Notes: generated from the letters alone by a model not told the origin. 64,000 bases of DNA from Bradyrhizobium sp. CCGUVB1N3 (GCF_024199925.1 NZ_JANADR010000001.1:8187501-8251500), one strand, 5' to 3'. Shown: positions 46,365-55,622, numbered from the stretch's first letter. Program-made: numbers and translations.

Positions 46365-46867
46365 CGCCCGGGGGAGGTCCCGACGGCGCTCTTCAACAAA
46401 AACCCGAAAAACAACCCCATGCAAAGTAGGGACCGTCGTCGGAGGGGATTGCGGATTTACCGAATTCAACTTGACGCGTCGTGCAAATCAGGGGTAAAGG
46501 ATGATCATCGCGCAATCTGCAAACGGCGGAAGGGGGCACGCCTGAGAATGGGACAGGGCACGCGTCAGCCGTCATTTCAGGGGCGGGAGCCCGTTGGCGA
46601 ATGCGACCGTCTCGAGATCCACTACCGTTGACGCGTGAGCGTCGGCCTTTTGAGCCCAAGCAGAAGTTTTTTCGTTCAATCAGAGCATTTCCGATTTTGA
46701 CCCATTTGCGACATGTCCTAATGTCGATACGACGGCATGATCGCTAGGGCGGGCGATGACGCAGAGCTCAGTTACGCAGCATTGATCTGAGTCAACATCG
46801 CTGCCAAACTGTTTTCCCAGCATCAGCGTCGCGAACGCTCGCAACGTATGCTGCAGGGGTAAGCTAA
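46365..46867. repeat. Intergenic region with palindromic repeat copy B and repeat R1
   Basis: No gene. 46391-46429 carries the inverted copy of the element at 17130-17168. 46476-46592 (R1: GCGTCGTGCAAATCAGGGGT ... CATTTCAGGGGCGGGAGCC) is an imperfect direct repeat of 48386-48518 (R2), so R1 and R2 bracket the amidohydrolase gene. The rest up to 46867 shows nothing identifiable. Confidence 0.7.
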
Positions 46868-48226
46868 ATGAGCCCGATGTCACGAAGGATTTTCGTCGCC
46901 GCGCTCCCGCTTCTGACTGTTGGGCTTGCGTCCAGCGCTCGCGCGCAGGGCAATCCGCCAGCAACAACTAGCGCGACCTTGTTCCAGAATGTGCGCATCT
47001 TCGACGGAAAAGGCGCCTCACTGTCCGCGCCGTCCAATGTTCTGATTAAAGGCAATATCATCGAGCGCATCTCGACGGAGCCGATCGCTGCGGAGCCAAG
47101 CGTCACCATAATCGCCGGGAACGGTCGAACGCTGATGCCGGGGCTGATCGACGCCCACTGGCACGCAATGCTGATCCGTCCGACTGCGGTCGACTCCATC
47201 GTGGGCGACGTCGGCTACAACAATATCGCGGCAGGCGTCGAGGCGACGGACACCTTGATGCGCGGCTTCACCACGGTCCGCGACGTCGGCGGCCCCACAT
47301 TCGGACTGAAAGCCGCCATCGATAAGGGCCTGATTGCAGGTCCACGCATTTATCCCTCGGGAGCCGTCATCACGGTAACCAGCGGACATGGAGATTTCCG
47401 CCAACTGTCGGAACTTCCGCGCACGATCGGCGGCATGCTCAGCCGCATGGAGCAGATCGGTGCCAGCATGGTCGCCGACAGTCCGGACGAGGTGCGCGTG
47501 CGTGTCCGCGAGCAACTGATGCAAGGCGCTTCCCAGATCAAGCTGACGGCCGGAGGCGGCGTCTCTTCGCCGTTCAGCCCGATCGACGCGTCGACGTTTA
47601 CCGAGGCCGAGTTGCGTGCCGCCGTCGAAGCGGCGGAGAATTGGGGCACCTATGTCACCGTGCATGCGTTCACGCCGGCAGCCATCCAGCGATCGATCGC
47701 CGCTGGTGTGAAATGCATCGAGCACGGCTTCCTGATGGACGATGCGACAGCGAAGCTTATTGCGGAGAAAGGCATCTGGCTCAGCACGCAGCCCTTGCCC
47801 GAGGCTTTGAGGCAGGGCTTTCCGGTCGGGTCGGTGCAGCGGGCCAAGGCCGACGAGGTCTGGCCCGGAATTGCCAAAACCTATGAATTGGCCAAGAAGT
47901 ACAAGATCAAGACAGCGTGGGGCACCGACGTCCTGTTCTCCCAGGCGCTGGCCCAGCAACAGGGTGCCATTCTGGCCTCGCTTGTCCGCTGGTATAGTCC
48001 CGCCGAAGCGCTTGCCCAGGCGACCGGCACCAACGGCGAACTGCTGGCCTTGTCCGGCAAGCGCAGTCCCTATCAGGGGAAACTCGGCGTCGTGGAACAA
48101 GGCGCGCTCGCCGATCTGCTGCTGGTCGAGGGCAACCCGTTGGAGAATATTGACCTGATCGCCGACCCCGCCAAGAACTTCAAGGTTATCATGAAGGACG
48201 GGCGGATATACAAAAATGCCCCGTGA
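46868..48226 (+). CDS. Secreted amidohydrolase, metal-dependent (Xaa-Pro dipeptidase/imidazolonepropionase-like)
   Basis: 452 residues. Signal peptide with an SRR motif (MSPMSRRIFVAALPLLTVGL, cleaved near ARAQ), possibly Tat. Amidohydrolase motifs in order: LMPGLIDAHWHAML (metal HxH), TDTLMRGFTTVRDVGG, MQGASQIKLTAGGG (bridging Lys), GTYVTVHAFTPAAIQRSIAA and GVKCIEHGFLMDD (metal His pair), IKTAWGTDVLFSQALAQQQG (metal Asp), then GKLGVVEQGALADLLLVEGN. The set matches periplasmic prolidase-like subtype III amidohydrolases; the substrate is unknown. It is bracketed by repeats R1 and R2. Confidence 0.88.
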   Translation: MSPMSRRIFVAALPLLTVGLASSARAQGNPPATTSATLFQNVRIFDGKGASLSAPSNVLIKGNIIERISTEPIAAEPSVTIIAGNGRTLMPGLIDAHWHAMLIRPTAVDSIVGDVGYNNIAAGVEATDTLMRGFTTVRDVGGPTFGLKAAIDKGLIAGPRIYPSGAVITVTSGHGDFRQLSELPRTIGGMLSRMEQIGASMVADSPDEVRVRVREQLMQGASQIKLTAGGGVSSPFSPIDASTFTEAELRAAVEAAENWGTYVTVHAFTPAAIQRSIAAGVKCIEHGFLMDDATAKLIAEKGIWLSTQPLPEALRQGFPVGSVQRAKADEVWPGIAKTYELAKKYKIKTAWGTDVLFSQALAQQQGAILASLVRWYSPAEALAQATGTNGELLALSGKRSPYQGKLGVVEQGALADLLLVEGNPLENIDLIADPAKNFKVIMKDGRIYKNAP

Positions 48227-48700
48227 CCATAGCCGCGGGGCCGGTCGGTTCATGTTCCTTGTTGGCCCTTCTCGGACCTCATGCAATGGCGGCATCTGCG
48301 ACGCTATTGAAGGTTAAGCGGACATCGCGGCTCCGTGAGTTCAAACCGCCTGTCCCGCCTTCTGCAGCGAGCATCCCGTGATCTTGCGTCGGGCAAATCA
48401 GGGGCAAATGAGGATCATCGCTCAATCTGCAAACGACGGAAGGGGCACGCCCGAGAATGGGGCGCGGTCGGCGCCCATCAGCGCGCACGGCTTCAGCCGT
48501 CATTTCAGGGCGGGAGCCTTGTTTGGCGATGGTTACGCGACATGGCGCCCGTCTCTGTTCCTCGGCAGGAAGCGCATCAAGACCGCAACTTCAATTTAGG
48601 CACATCTTTGGCGACGCGGCCGAGACCGACCGCACCTGCGCCACAGGCGTGCCATATTGTCTTCCCTTCGCCTCCTTAATCTGCGTGCCAGGTTGGGGAC
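48227..48700. repeat. Intergenic region with 44-bp direct repeat (copy 1) and repeat R2
   Basis: No gene. 48343-48386 is identical over 44 bases to 49973-50016, where it forms the 3' end of the DUF4864 gene (AAACCGCCTGTCCCGCCTTC ... CGTGATCTTG). Directly after it, 48386-48518 is R2, similar to R1 at 46476-46592. The order 44-mer, R2, gene 48701-49804, 44-mer indicates a 1.6-kb duplication or insertion. Confidence 0.75.
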
Positions 48701-49804
48701 ATGAATGGGGGAACCGCGGCCGCGCGGCTGGCGACATTGAAGATTTGGCAAGCAAGCTACATTGTCGGCGCGCTGACCGCGACTTCGTTTGCCGCAATTC
48801 ATCAGATCGCGGTATCGCGCCCGAGCATCGCAACGCCGAATGCGAGAGTTGCTGATGCATTCAGCGCCATCCCGCTGAATGTGACGACGGTCCTGAAAAA
48901 TGCCGCGGCAGCGTTTCCGACTCCGGTCATTGAGGCCAAATTCGATACGAGATCATCGGCTAATGCGATCGTCGCGGCGGGATTCAGCGCTGCCGCGCCG
49001 GACGCGGTGATGCCGTCCGATTCAACCAGTTCGCCGCGGCAAGGGCGAATGTTGCAGGTCGCCAGCCTTGAGGCAGCGCCGCCCGAGAACTCGGCAACGC
49101 CACAGCAGGACCGTCCGCGCGCTGCCTCGCCCAATCCGGACGAAGGCGAACCGTCGTATCTCAAATACTACGTCTACTCGGAAATCCCGCCGCCGGACAA
49201 ACCCGCGAAGATCGCCTTATCGGCGTTGAGCGGCGTCCCGCTCGGAACGCCCATCCAGGAGATCGAACACGCGGCCAAGGCGTTCGGTATGGATGCCAAT
49301 TTCATGAAGGCGGTCGCCAAAATCGAATCCGATTTCAATCCCAAGCAACGCACCGGCTCCTATATCGGTCTATTCCAGTTGAGCAAGTTTGAGTTCAGCA
49401 AATACGGATCGGGCGACATCCTCAATCCTCGCGACAACGCCATGGGCGCCGCCTACAAGTTCATCACCGAGGCTGCGCTATTCGAAGTAATAACGCACAA
49501 GCAGCCGACGTTTTCCGATCTCTACCTGATCCACCAGCAGGGCTGGGAAGGAGCCGCCCAACACATCAGCCATCCGCAGCGGATTGCCTGGAAGTCGATG
49601 TGCGCAACCCAGGAGGGCTCGGCGAAGGGCGAGCGATGGTGCAGGCGCGCCATCTGGGGCAACACGCTGCCGGTGGTCAAGCGCGAATGGAAGTCGGTCG
49701 ATCGTCTCACCTCGGGCGCGTTCGTCGCGATGTGGCGGGATCGCGTCGACACACTCTATGCCCGCTATCCGGTGCAAACTGCGGCGGCCGAACGCTCAAG
49801 ATAG
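48701..49804 (+). CDS. Lysozyme-fold (lytic transglycosylase-like) protein
   Basis: 367 residues. A possible signal anchor (WQASYIVGALTATSFAAIHQ) is followed by a long Ala/Ser/Pro-rich low-complexity segment to about residue 180. Then comes an SLT-like domain: IEHAAKAFGMDANFMKAVAK, IESDFNPKQRTGSYIGLFQL (catalytic-type Glu, the Ser-Tyr-x-Gly-Leu-Phe-Gln motif), RDNAMGAAYKFITEA, YLIHQQGWEGAAQHIS. Unlike canonical transglycosylases the motif reads GLFQLSKFEFSKYG. It may act on peptidoglycan during envelope remodelling or bacteriophage-like entry; this is inference. It lies inside the 44-bp direct repeat pair. Confidence 0.75.
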   Translation: MNGGTAAARLATLKIWQASYIVGALTATSFAAIHQIAVSRPSIATPNARVADAFSAIPLNVTTVLKNAAAAFPTPVIEAKFDTRSSANAIVAAGFSAAAPDAVMPSDSTSSPRQGRMLQVASLEAAPPENSATPQQDRPRAASPNPDEGEPSYLKYYVYSEIPPPDKPAKIALSALSGVPLGTPIQEIEHAAKAFGMDANFMKAVAKIESDFNPKQRTGSYIGLFQLSKFEFSKYGSGDILNPRDNAMGAAYKFITEAALFEVITHKQPTFSDLYLIHQQGWEGAAQHISHPQRIAWKSMCATQEGSAKGERWCRRAIWGNTLPVVKREWKSVDRLTSGAFVAMWRDRVDTLYARYPVQTAAAERSR

Positions 49805-49970
49805 AACAGTTTGTGACTGCCCACCACGCACGCGTCTTGGCCCACATTCGTTTCGTCGAGAGAGTGTGTCGGCGATCTAGTATCCGGCGCCGGGTAGGTT
49901 TGCGTTCCGCTTAGAGACTGGGTGGTTGGCCGGCCGCGGCGGGCGGATTGAAGCTCGACCAGTCCACGCC

Positions 49971-50372
49971 CTAAACCGCCTGTCCCGCCTTCTGCAGCGA
50001 GCATCCCGTGATCTTGTAGCTGCCGTCGGCCTGCTGCTCGAGCGTGTAGAGCGCTTCCCAGGCTTCGTTATTGGCATCGATGATGTGGACGTGCTGGCCA
50101 ATCCAGTCGCCATCGACCTTGGTCTCGCCGAACTCAAAACTCTTGTGCCGGTAGATCGGTGCGTAGGCACTCTCGACCATCGCCATGAAGATGTCGGCGG
50201 CCGGGAAGATCTTTTTGATCCCGGGTGCCGCGTAGGAATAGGCGGCCGCGGCATCGTCGCGGGCAAAAGCCTGCTCCTGGGCGCGGATCACGCTCTTGGC
50301 GGCTGCAATGTCGTCGGCCTGCGCGGCCGCAAAACTCAGGAGTAACGTGATCAGCAACACCGCGATGCGCAT
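49971..50372 (-). CDS. DUF4864-type secreted protein, 133 residues
   Basis: From ATG 50372: signal peptide MRIAVLLITLLLSFAAAQA. The mature NTF2-like part (SVIRAQEQAFARDDAAAAYS, AAPGIKKIFPAADIFMAMVE, HIIDANNEAWEALYTLEQQA, KITGCSLQKAGQAV) matches DUF4864, a small secreted domain of unknown function. It lies 13 bases downstream of tetR and is probably cotranscribed with it. The last 14 codons plus stop coincide with the 44-bp direct repeat that recurs at 48343-48386. Confidence 0.8.
   Translation of the reverse strand: MRIAVLLITLLLSFAAAQADDIAAAKSVIRAQEQAFARDDAAAAYSYAAPGIKKIFPAADIFMAMVESAYAPIYRHKSFEFGETKVDGDWIGQHVHIIDANNEAWEALYTLEQQADGSYKITGCSLQKAGQAV
49973..50016. repeat. 44-bp direct repeat, copy 2
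   Basis: Identical to 48343-48386. This copy is in its native place as the coding 3' end of the DUF4864 gene; copy 1 is a detached fragment 1,630 bases to the left. Confidence 0.85.
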
Positions 50373-50385
50373 CACTGCCTCCGCA

Positions 50386-51021
50386 TTATCGTTTTTTCTT
50401 CGCCGCCGGTTTTGTCTTTTTGACGGTCGCGCGCGATGATGGTTTGGACTGCACGCGAAGTCCGTCGACGAATACGTCGAGCAGCCTGAGCGCGGTCGAT
50501 TGCCAGCCGGGTTGGTCGTGCATGTAGCACATGCCGAAGAATGCACGCAGCAGGTCCTCGGGACTGATGTCGGCCCGCATCTGGCCCGCTGCAACTGCGC
50601 GATCGAGCAGTGAGCCGATGGCTTTGGTCAGACGCTCGAACGAGAAAGCATGCAGCTCCGACCCGCTCTGCACCGCAAGTGCAAGCGCTGCCGACATGCC
50701 CTTCTTGGTCGTGACGAATTCGACATTGGAGCGCAGCCAGCGCCGCAAGGCGTCGACCGGATCCTTCGCGCTTCTGAGTTGCTCGGCGAGCTCGCCGAGC
50801 TGCTCGACCTCGCGGCGATACACCGCCTCGAACAGCGCCTCGCGCGTCGGAAAATGACGATAGAGCGTGCCGATGCCAACGCCTGCGCGCTTTGCAACGG
50901 CTTCCAGGCTCGCCTCCGGCCCGCCCGCGCTGAACACGGCTTTAGCAGCTTCCAGCACGCGCTCGCGATTGCGCACGGCGTCGGCGCGGGGTTTTCGGAT
51001 GTTGTCGACCTGGTCGTCCAT
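50386..51021 (-). CDS. TetR-family transcriptional regulator
   Basis: 211 residues. The N-terminal HTH is typical: RERVLEAAKAVFSAGGPEAS, LEAVAKRAGVGIGTLYRHFP, TREALFEAVYRREVEQL. The C-terminal ligand domain has FVTTKKGMSAALALAVQSGS and LLRAFFGMCYMHDQPGWQST, as in SbtR-like C-terminal domains (TetR_C_11). A Lys/Arg-rich tail follows (RATVKKTKPAAKKKR). It lies divergent from the molybdoenzyme operon at 51263 with a 241-base spacer, so it likely represses that operon. Confidence 0.9.
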   Translation of the reverse strand: MDDQVDNIRKPRADAVRNRERVLEAAKAVFSAGGPEASLEAVAKRAGVGIGTLYRHFPTREALFEAVYRREVEQLGELAEQLRSAKDPVDALRRWLRSNVEFVTTKKGMSAALALAVQSGSELHAFSFERLTKAIGSLLDRAVAAGQMRADISPEDLLRAFFGMCYMHDQPGWQSTALRLLDVFVDGLRVQSKPSSRATVKKTKPAAKKKR

Positions 51022-51262
51022 GTCGCCAATCTAGATCACGATCTGGTTAGATTGAACCCTTTGTGCGGCGCATCGCGTTGTTTGCGCACGGGGTTTTGAC
51101 GAATTCCAAATATTTTTCGTCTGCTCTTGTTAAACGGAGGGTGCCTCCGTATCTTCGCTGACACGTCGGCTCGGATCGTGTGCGAGCGGCGCGGAATCGA
51201 CGGCGGCCACGGCGGTGGCTCGCTGAGCGATCACTCATGTCCATATCTGATCGGAGCCTTGT

Positions 51263-51754
51263 ATGACCCACTCCATCAGCCTCACCGTGAACGGTGCGCG
51301 GCGCGATTTCCAACTCGATGATCCCCGAGTCACGCTGCTCGATCTCCTGCGTGAGCGTCTGCAACTGACCGGAACCAAGAAGGGATGCGATCGCGGCCAG
51401 TGCGGCGCCTGCACCATCCTAGTCGACGGCAAGCGGATCAACTCCTGTCTCGCACTCGCCGTCAGCCATGACGGCGCCGACATCCTCACCATCGAAGGCG
51501 TTGCGCGCGGCGACCAGCTTCATCCCGTGCAGGCCGCCTTCATCGCCCGTGACGGCTTCCAATGCGGTTTCTGCACGCCCGGCCAGATCATGAGCGCGAT
51601 CGGAATGATGCGGGAAGCGCAGGCCGGCGATGACCCCGAACGCATCAGGGAATGCATGAGCGGCAATCTCTGCCGCTGCGGCGCCTATGCCGGCATCGTC
51701 GATGCGGTGCTCGAGGTGCAGACCGGTGAAGCCAACCAGAGGCGCTCCGCATGA
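51263..51754 (+). CDS. Molybdenum hydroxylase small subunit, two 2Fe-2S clusters (PaoA/YagT-like)
   Basis: 163 residues. Plant-type 2Fe-2S motif: GCDRGQCGACTILVDG and KRINSCLALAV. C-terminal 2Fe-2S domain: FQCGFCTPGQIMSAIGMM and SGNLCRCGAYAGIVDAV. It transfers electrons in aldehyde oxidase/xanthine dehydrogenase-type enzymes. Unlike E. coli PaoA it has no Tat leader (it starts MTHSISLTVNGARRDFQLD), so the complex is probably cytoplasmic. Its stop overlaps the next start (ATGA). Confidence 0.92.
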   Translation: MTHSISLTVNGARRDFQLDDPRVTLLDLLRERLQLTGTKKGCDRGQCGACTILVDGKRINSCLALAVSHDGADILTIEGVARGDQLHPVQAAFIARDGFQCGFCTPGQIMSAIGMMREAQAGDDPERIRECMSGNLCRCGAYAGIVDAVLEVQTGEANQRRSA

Positions 51755-52800
51755 AGCCGTTCGATTACGTCAGGCCCGCGACCATTGCCGAGGCCGTCAC
51801 CGCCGCCGCGCAGCCCGGCGCCACCTATCTTGCCGCCGGCACCAATCTGCTCGACCTGATGAAGGGCGGCGTCAGCCGTCCGGATCGTCTCGTCGACGTT
51901 ACGCATCTGAAGGGCCTCGACCGCATCGAGCACCTCGCCGACGGTAGCGTGCGCATCGGCGCGCTCGTGCGCAATGCCGATCTCGCGCATGACACGGCCT
52001 TCGCAAAGGCTTATCCGGCGATCGCCGAGGCGCTGTTGTCGGGCGCCTCCGCCCAGCTCCGCAATGCCGCGACGGTCGGCGGCAACCTCCTGCAACGGAC
52101 GCGCTGCGCGTATTTCTATGATCCCGCCAGCCGCTGTAACCGGCGCGAGGCCGGCAGCGGTTGCGACGCGCGCGCGGGCGGGAACCGGCTGCATGCGGTG
52201 CTCGGCTGGAGCGAAGGCTGCATCGCCACCCATCCCTCCGACTTCTGCGTGCCGCTGGTTGCGCTCGACGCCATCGTCGAGATCGAAGGCAAGAGCGGCC
52301 GGCGCGAGCTGCCGCTCGACGCGCTGCATCGCCTGCCGGACACAACGCCCGAGCGCGAGACGGCGCTCGAGCCCGGTGATCTGATCGTGGCGGTGCGCTT
52401 GCCGGCCACGGCACGCGATTTCGCAGGCCATGCGCGATACCTCAAGGTTCGCGAGCGCACCTCCTATGCGTTTGCGGTGGTGTCCGCCGCGGCTGCGCTG
52501 AGGATCGAGAGCGGCAAGATCAGCGAGGCCCGGCTTGCACTCGGCGGTGTCGCCGCGAAGCCTTGGCGCACCCGCGCGGCGGAAGCGGTGCTGAAAGGTG
52601 CTGCGCCTGAGCCGTCCGCTTTCCGCGAAGCGGCGCAGGCCGCGCTCGCAGATGCAAAGCCGTCCGGCGACAACGCTTTCAAGATCGAGCTGGCGCGCCG
52701 CATCGTCGTGTGTGCGCTGACGCTAGCCGCCGCTGGAACGCCCGCGCGCATTCCGGCGCTGCCGGCCTCTCCCTTTGCTTCCGGAGCCCTGCATGCCTGA
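51751..52800 (+). CDS. Molybdenum hydroxylase FAD subunit (PaoB/YagS-like)
   Basis: 349 residues. FAD-binding motifs YLAAGTNLLDLMKGGV and ASAQLRNAATVGGNLLQRTR. An insertion with cysteines CAYFYDPASRCNRREAGSGC, then ATHPSDFCVPL, matches the 4Fe-4S-binding loop of PaoB. The C-terminal CO-dehydrogenase-flavoprotein domain has YLKVRERTSYAFAVVSAAAA. It passes electrons from the iron-sulfur subunit. The next gene starts inside it (overlap 8 bases). Confidence 0.92.
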   Translation: MKPFDYVRPATIAEAVTAAAQPGATYLAAGTNLLDLMKGGVSRPDRLVDVTHLKGLDRIEHLADGSVRIGALVRNADLAHDTAFAKAYPAIAEALLSGASAQLRNAATVGGNLLQRTRCAYFYDPASRCNRREAGSGCDARAGGNRLHAVLGWSEGCIATHPSDFCVPLVALDAIVEIEGKSGRRELPLDALHRLPDTTPERETALEPGDLIVAVRLPATARDFAGHARYLKVRERTSYAFAVVSAAAALRIESGKISEARLALGGVAAKPWRTRAAEAVLKGAAPEPSAFREAAQAALADAKPSGDNAFKIELARRIVVCALTLAAAGTPARIPALPASPFASGALHA

Positions 52801-55048
52801 GATCAGCCTCACCTCTGCCCCCGCTCATATTCGCCATGGCTCGAACATGGGCCAGCCGCTGACCCGCCGCGATGGCGTTCTGAAGGTCAAGGGACAGGCC
52901 GCCTACGCCGCCGACCATCATCCGCAGGGCATGCTGTTTGCGGTGATCGCGGTGTCGAGCATCGCGCGCGGCCGCGTGACCTCGCTCGATGTCGCTGCGG
53001 CCAAAAGCCACAAGGGCGTGGTCGACGTCATGACGTCGAAGCACAAGCCCGAGCTCGCGATCGACCCCGACATCAAGACCAATCCGTTCGTGTTCCGGAT
53101 GGAGGTCCTGCAGAGCGATGAAATCCGCTACGCCAATCAGCCGATCGCCGTCGTGATCGCAGAGACGCTTGAGGCGGCGACCGAGGGCGCGGCGCTGCTG
53201 TCGCCGCGCTACGAGGCGCTAAACCCTCGCGTCGGTCTCGATGCCGGCGAAACGTTTGCCCCACCTGTCGTCGGCGTCGGCAATCCTGCACAGGTGCAGC
53301 ATGGCGATATCGACGCCGGGCTCGCTGCCGCCGCGAAGCGGATCGAGGCGACCTACGAGACGCCGCCGCAATATCACAATGCCATGGAGCCGCACGCGAT
53401 CGTCGCTAGCTGGGACGGCGACACGCTGTCGATCGATACGCCGAGCCAGGCCATGGTGATGGCGCGCGCCCGCGTCGCCGAGCTGTTCGGCCTTGCGCCG
53501 GACAAGATCCGGATCCGCAGCCCGTTCCTCGGCGGCGGTTTCGGCTCGAAGGGATTTTTGACGGGACCGCAGATTCTCGGCGTCATGGCGGCGAAGCTGG
53601 TCGGCAGGCCGGTGAAGCTCGTGCTGCGCCGTGAGCAGATGTATGGCCCGGTTGGCCATCGCGCGCCGACGCGGCAGCGCTTGCGGATGGGCGTCGATGC
53701 GGAAGGGCGCTTCACCGCGATCGATCACCACGCGAAGACGGTGTCGAGCAGCTACGACGATTTCTACGAGCCCGCCGCGGACGCCTCGCACACGCTCTAT
53801 GCGAGCCCTGCGATCAGGACCTCGCACGAGGCTGCGCGCGTCGACACCGGCACGCCGCTGTTCATGCGTGCGCCCGGTGAGGCAACCGGGTCGATCGCGC
53901 TGGAAAGCGCGATCGACGAGATGGCGCTCGCCTGCGGCATGGATCCGCTCGTCTTCCGCCTGAAGAATTATGCCGAGGTCGAACCGACCACCGGCAAGCC
54001 CTTTTCCTCGAAGGCGCTGCGTGCCTGCTACGAGCAGGGCGCGGCGCGCTTCGGCTGGGCGAGGCGGCAGCTGGCGCCACGGCAGATGCGCGATGACTCA
54101 GGTCTCCTGGTCGGCTGGGGCATGGGGACCGCAACGTTCCCGGCACTGATGTTCCAGGCCGAGGCGCGCGCGGCGGTCCGCCGCGATGGCACCGGCGTGA
54201 TGGAGATCGGCGCGCATGACATGGGGCAGGGCGCCTGGACCGCACTCGCGCAGATCGCGGCTGATAGCCTCGGCCTCGACGTCGATCGCGTCGCGTTTCG
54301 CTCCGGCACCTCGGATCTGCCCGATGGCGGCATTGCCGGCGGCTCAGCGCATACGGCGACCGCGGGCAATGCGATCCACAATGCCGGCGCGGCGGTGATA
54401 GCGAAGCTCGCCGATCTCGCCACAAGCGACGAGCGTTCGCCGCTGTTCGGCGCCGGCAATGCCGGCGTGATCGCGCGCGATGGCAAGTTGTTCCGTCGCG
54501 ACGACGAGAGCCGCGGCGAGAGCTATGCCGACATCCTGGCGCGGGCCGGCCTTGCCGAGGTCGATGCGCGCGGCACCGGCGCACCGAACCCGACGGCGCA
54601 GACCGACTACGCCATGCATGCGCACGGCGCGGTCTTTGCCGAGGTGAAGGTCGATCCGGAGCTTGGGCAGATCCGGGTCTCGCGCATGGTTGGCGCTTTC
54701 GCCGCGGGCCGCATCATCAATCCGCATCTGGTGCGGAGCCAGCTCCTCGGCGGCATGATCTGGGGCCTGTCCTTTGCGCTGCACGAGGAGGCCATCACTG
54801 ACCGGCGCAGCGGGCGGATCATGAATGCTGATCTCGGCGAGTACCACATCCCCGTGAACGCGGACGTGCCGCCGATGGAAGTGCTGACGGTCGAGGAGCA
54901 CGATCCGCACGTCAACGCGCTCGGCATCAAGGGTGTCGGCGAGATCGGCATCACCGGCAGCGCCGGCGCGGTGGCCAACGCCGTCTGGCACGCGACCGGC
55001 GTGCGGGTGCGCCGTTTCCCGATCCGGATCGAGGAGCTGCTGACGTAG
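52793..55048 (+). CDS. Molybdenum hydroxylase large subunit (PaoC/YagR-like)
   Basis: 751 residues from ATG 52793. MPT-binding motifs: RSPFLGGGFGSKGFLTGPQI, APGEATGSIALESAIDEMAL, GAHDMGQGAWTALAQIAADS, GGSAHTATAGNAI. The catalytic glutamate is in NALGIKGVGEIGITGSAGAV near the end. It holds the molybdenum cofactor and oxidises aldehydes or N-heterocycles using water. Similarity to PaoABC favours aldehydes. No XdhC- or PaoD-like maturation factor follows; none is seen in the window. The operon is probably controlled by the divergent TetR regulator. Confidence 0.92.
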   Translation: MPEISLTSAPAHIRHGSNMGQPLTRRDGVLKVKGQAAYAADHHPQGMLFAVIAVSSIARGRVTSLDVAAAKSHKGVVDVMTSKHKPELAIDPDIKTNPFVFRMEVLQSDEIRYANQPIAVVIAETLEAATEGAALLSPRYEALNPRVGLDAGETFAPPVVGVGNPAQVQHGDIDAGLAAAAKRIEATYETPPQYHNAMEPHAIVASWDGDTLSIDTPSQAMVMARARVAELFGLAPDKIRIRSPFLGGGFGSKGFLTGPQILGVMAAKLVGRPVKLVLRREQMYGPVGHRAPTRQRLRMGVDAEGRFTAIDHHAKTVSSSYDDFYEPAADASHTLYASPAIRTSHEAARVDTGTPLFMRAPGEATGSIALESAIDEMALACGMDPLVFRLKNYAEVEPTTGKPFSSKALRACYEQGAARFGWARRQLAPRQMRDDSGLLVGWGMGTATFPALMFQAEARAAVRRDGTGVMEIGAHDMGQGAWTALAQIAADSLGLDVDRVAFRSGTSDLPDGGIAGGSAHTATAGNAIHNAGAAVIAKLADLATSDERSPLFGAGNAGVIARDGKLFRRDDESRGESYADILARAGLAEVDARGTGAPNPTAQTDYAMHAHGAVFAEVKVDPELGQIRVSRMVGAFAAGRIINPHLVRSQLLGGMIWGLSFALHEEAITDRRSGRIMNADLGEYHIPVNADVPPMEVLTVEEHDPHVNALGIKGVGEIGITGSAGAVANAVWHATGVRVRRFPIRIEELLT

Positions 55049-55067
55049 CTCTGAGATCGCTGCTCGC

Positions 55068-55622
55068 TCAAAACGTCGGCGGCGTGCAGGCCGAGACGAC
55101 CTCGCACGGCTTGCCGCCGACGCAGCGGAAGCGGTGCGGGCGGCGGCTTTCGAAATAATAGGCATCGCCGGGATTGAGGATGCGCCGCTCGTCCTCCACC
55201 GTGACCTCGAGCTTGCCGGAGATCACCACGCCGCCTTCCTCGCCGTCATGGACCAGTGGCACGCGGCCGGTGTCGCTGCCCGGCTCGTAGCGCTCTTTCA
55301 GGATCTGCAGGCTCCGGCCGAACAGATTGTCGCCGACCTGGCGGTATGAGATCGGCTTCTTGCCGACCTCGGTCAGTTCCTCAGCGCGATAGAAGATCTT
55401 GCGCCGCGTCTCAGGCTCCAGCGCGAAGAACTCGGCGAGGCCCATCGGAATGCCGTCGAGGATGCGCTTGAGCGCGCCGACGGAGGGGTTCATCTGGTTG
55501 GATTCGATCAGCGAGATCGTCGAATTGGTGACGCCGGAACGCTTGGCGAGCTCGCGCTGCGACAGCTTGTGGCGGGCCCGGATGAATCGCAGCCGTCCAC
55601 CGATGTCGACGCTCATGCCCAA
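55068..55622 (-). CDS. XRE-family regulator with C-terminal cupin (PuuR-like)
   Basis: 184 residues. N-terminal HTH_3: RLRFIRARHKLSQRELAKRS and GVTNSTISLIESNQMNPSVG. The C-terminal cupin has GGVVISGKLEVTVEDERRIL, NPGDAYYFESRRPHRFRCVG and CEVVSACTPP. PuuR-type regulators control putrescine/GABA catabolism. Here the gene is divergent from an omega-aminotransferase and dadA-like pair (141 bases between starts), so it probably senses an amine or amino acid that these degrade. Confidence 0.9.
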   Translation of the reverse strand: MGMSVDIGGRLRFIRARHKLSQRELAKRSGVTNSTISLIESNQMNPSVGALKRILDGIPMGLAEFFALEPETRRKIFYRAEELTEVGKKPISYRQVGDNLFGRSLQILKERYEPGSDTGRVPLVHDGEEGGVVISGKLEVTVEDERRILNPGDAYYFESRRPHRFRCVGGKPCEVVSACTPPTF

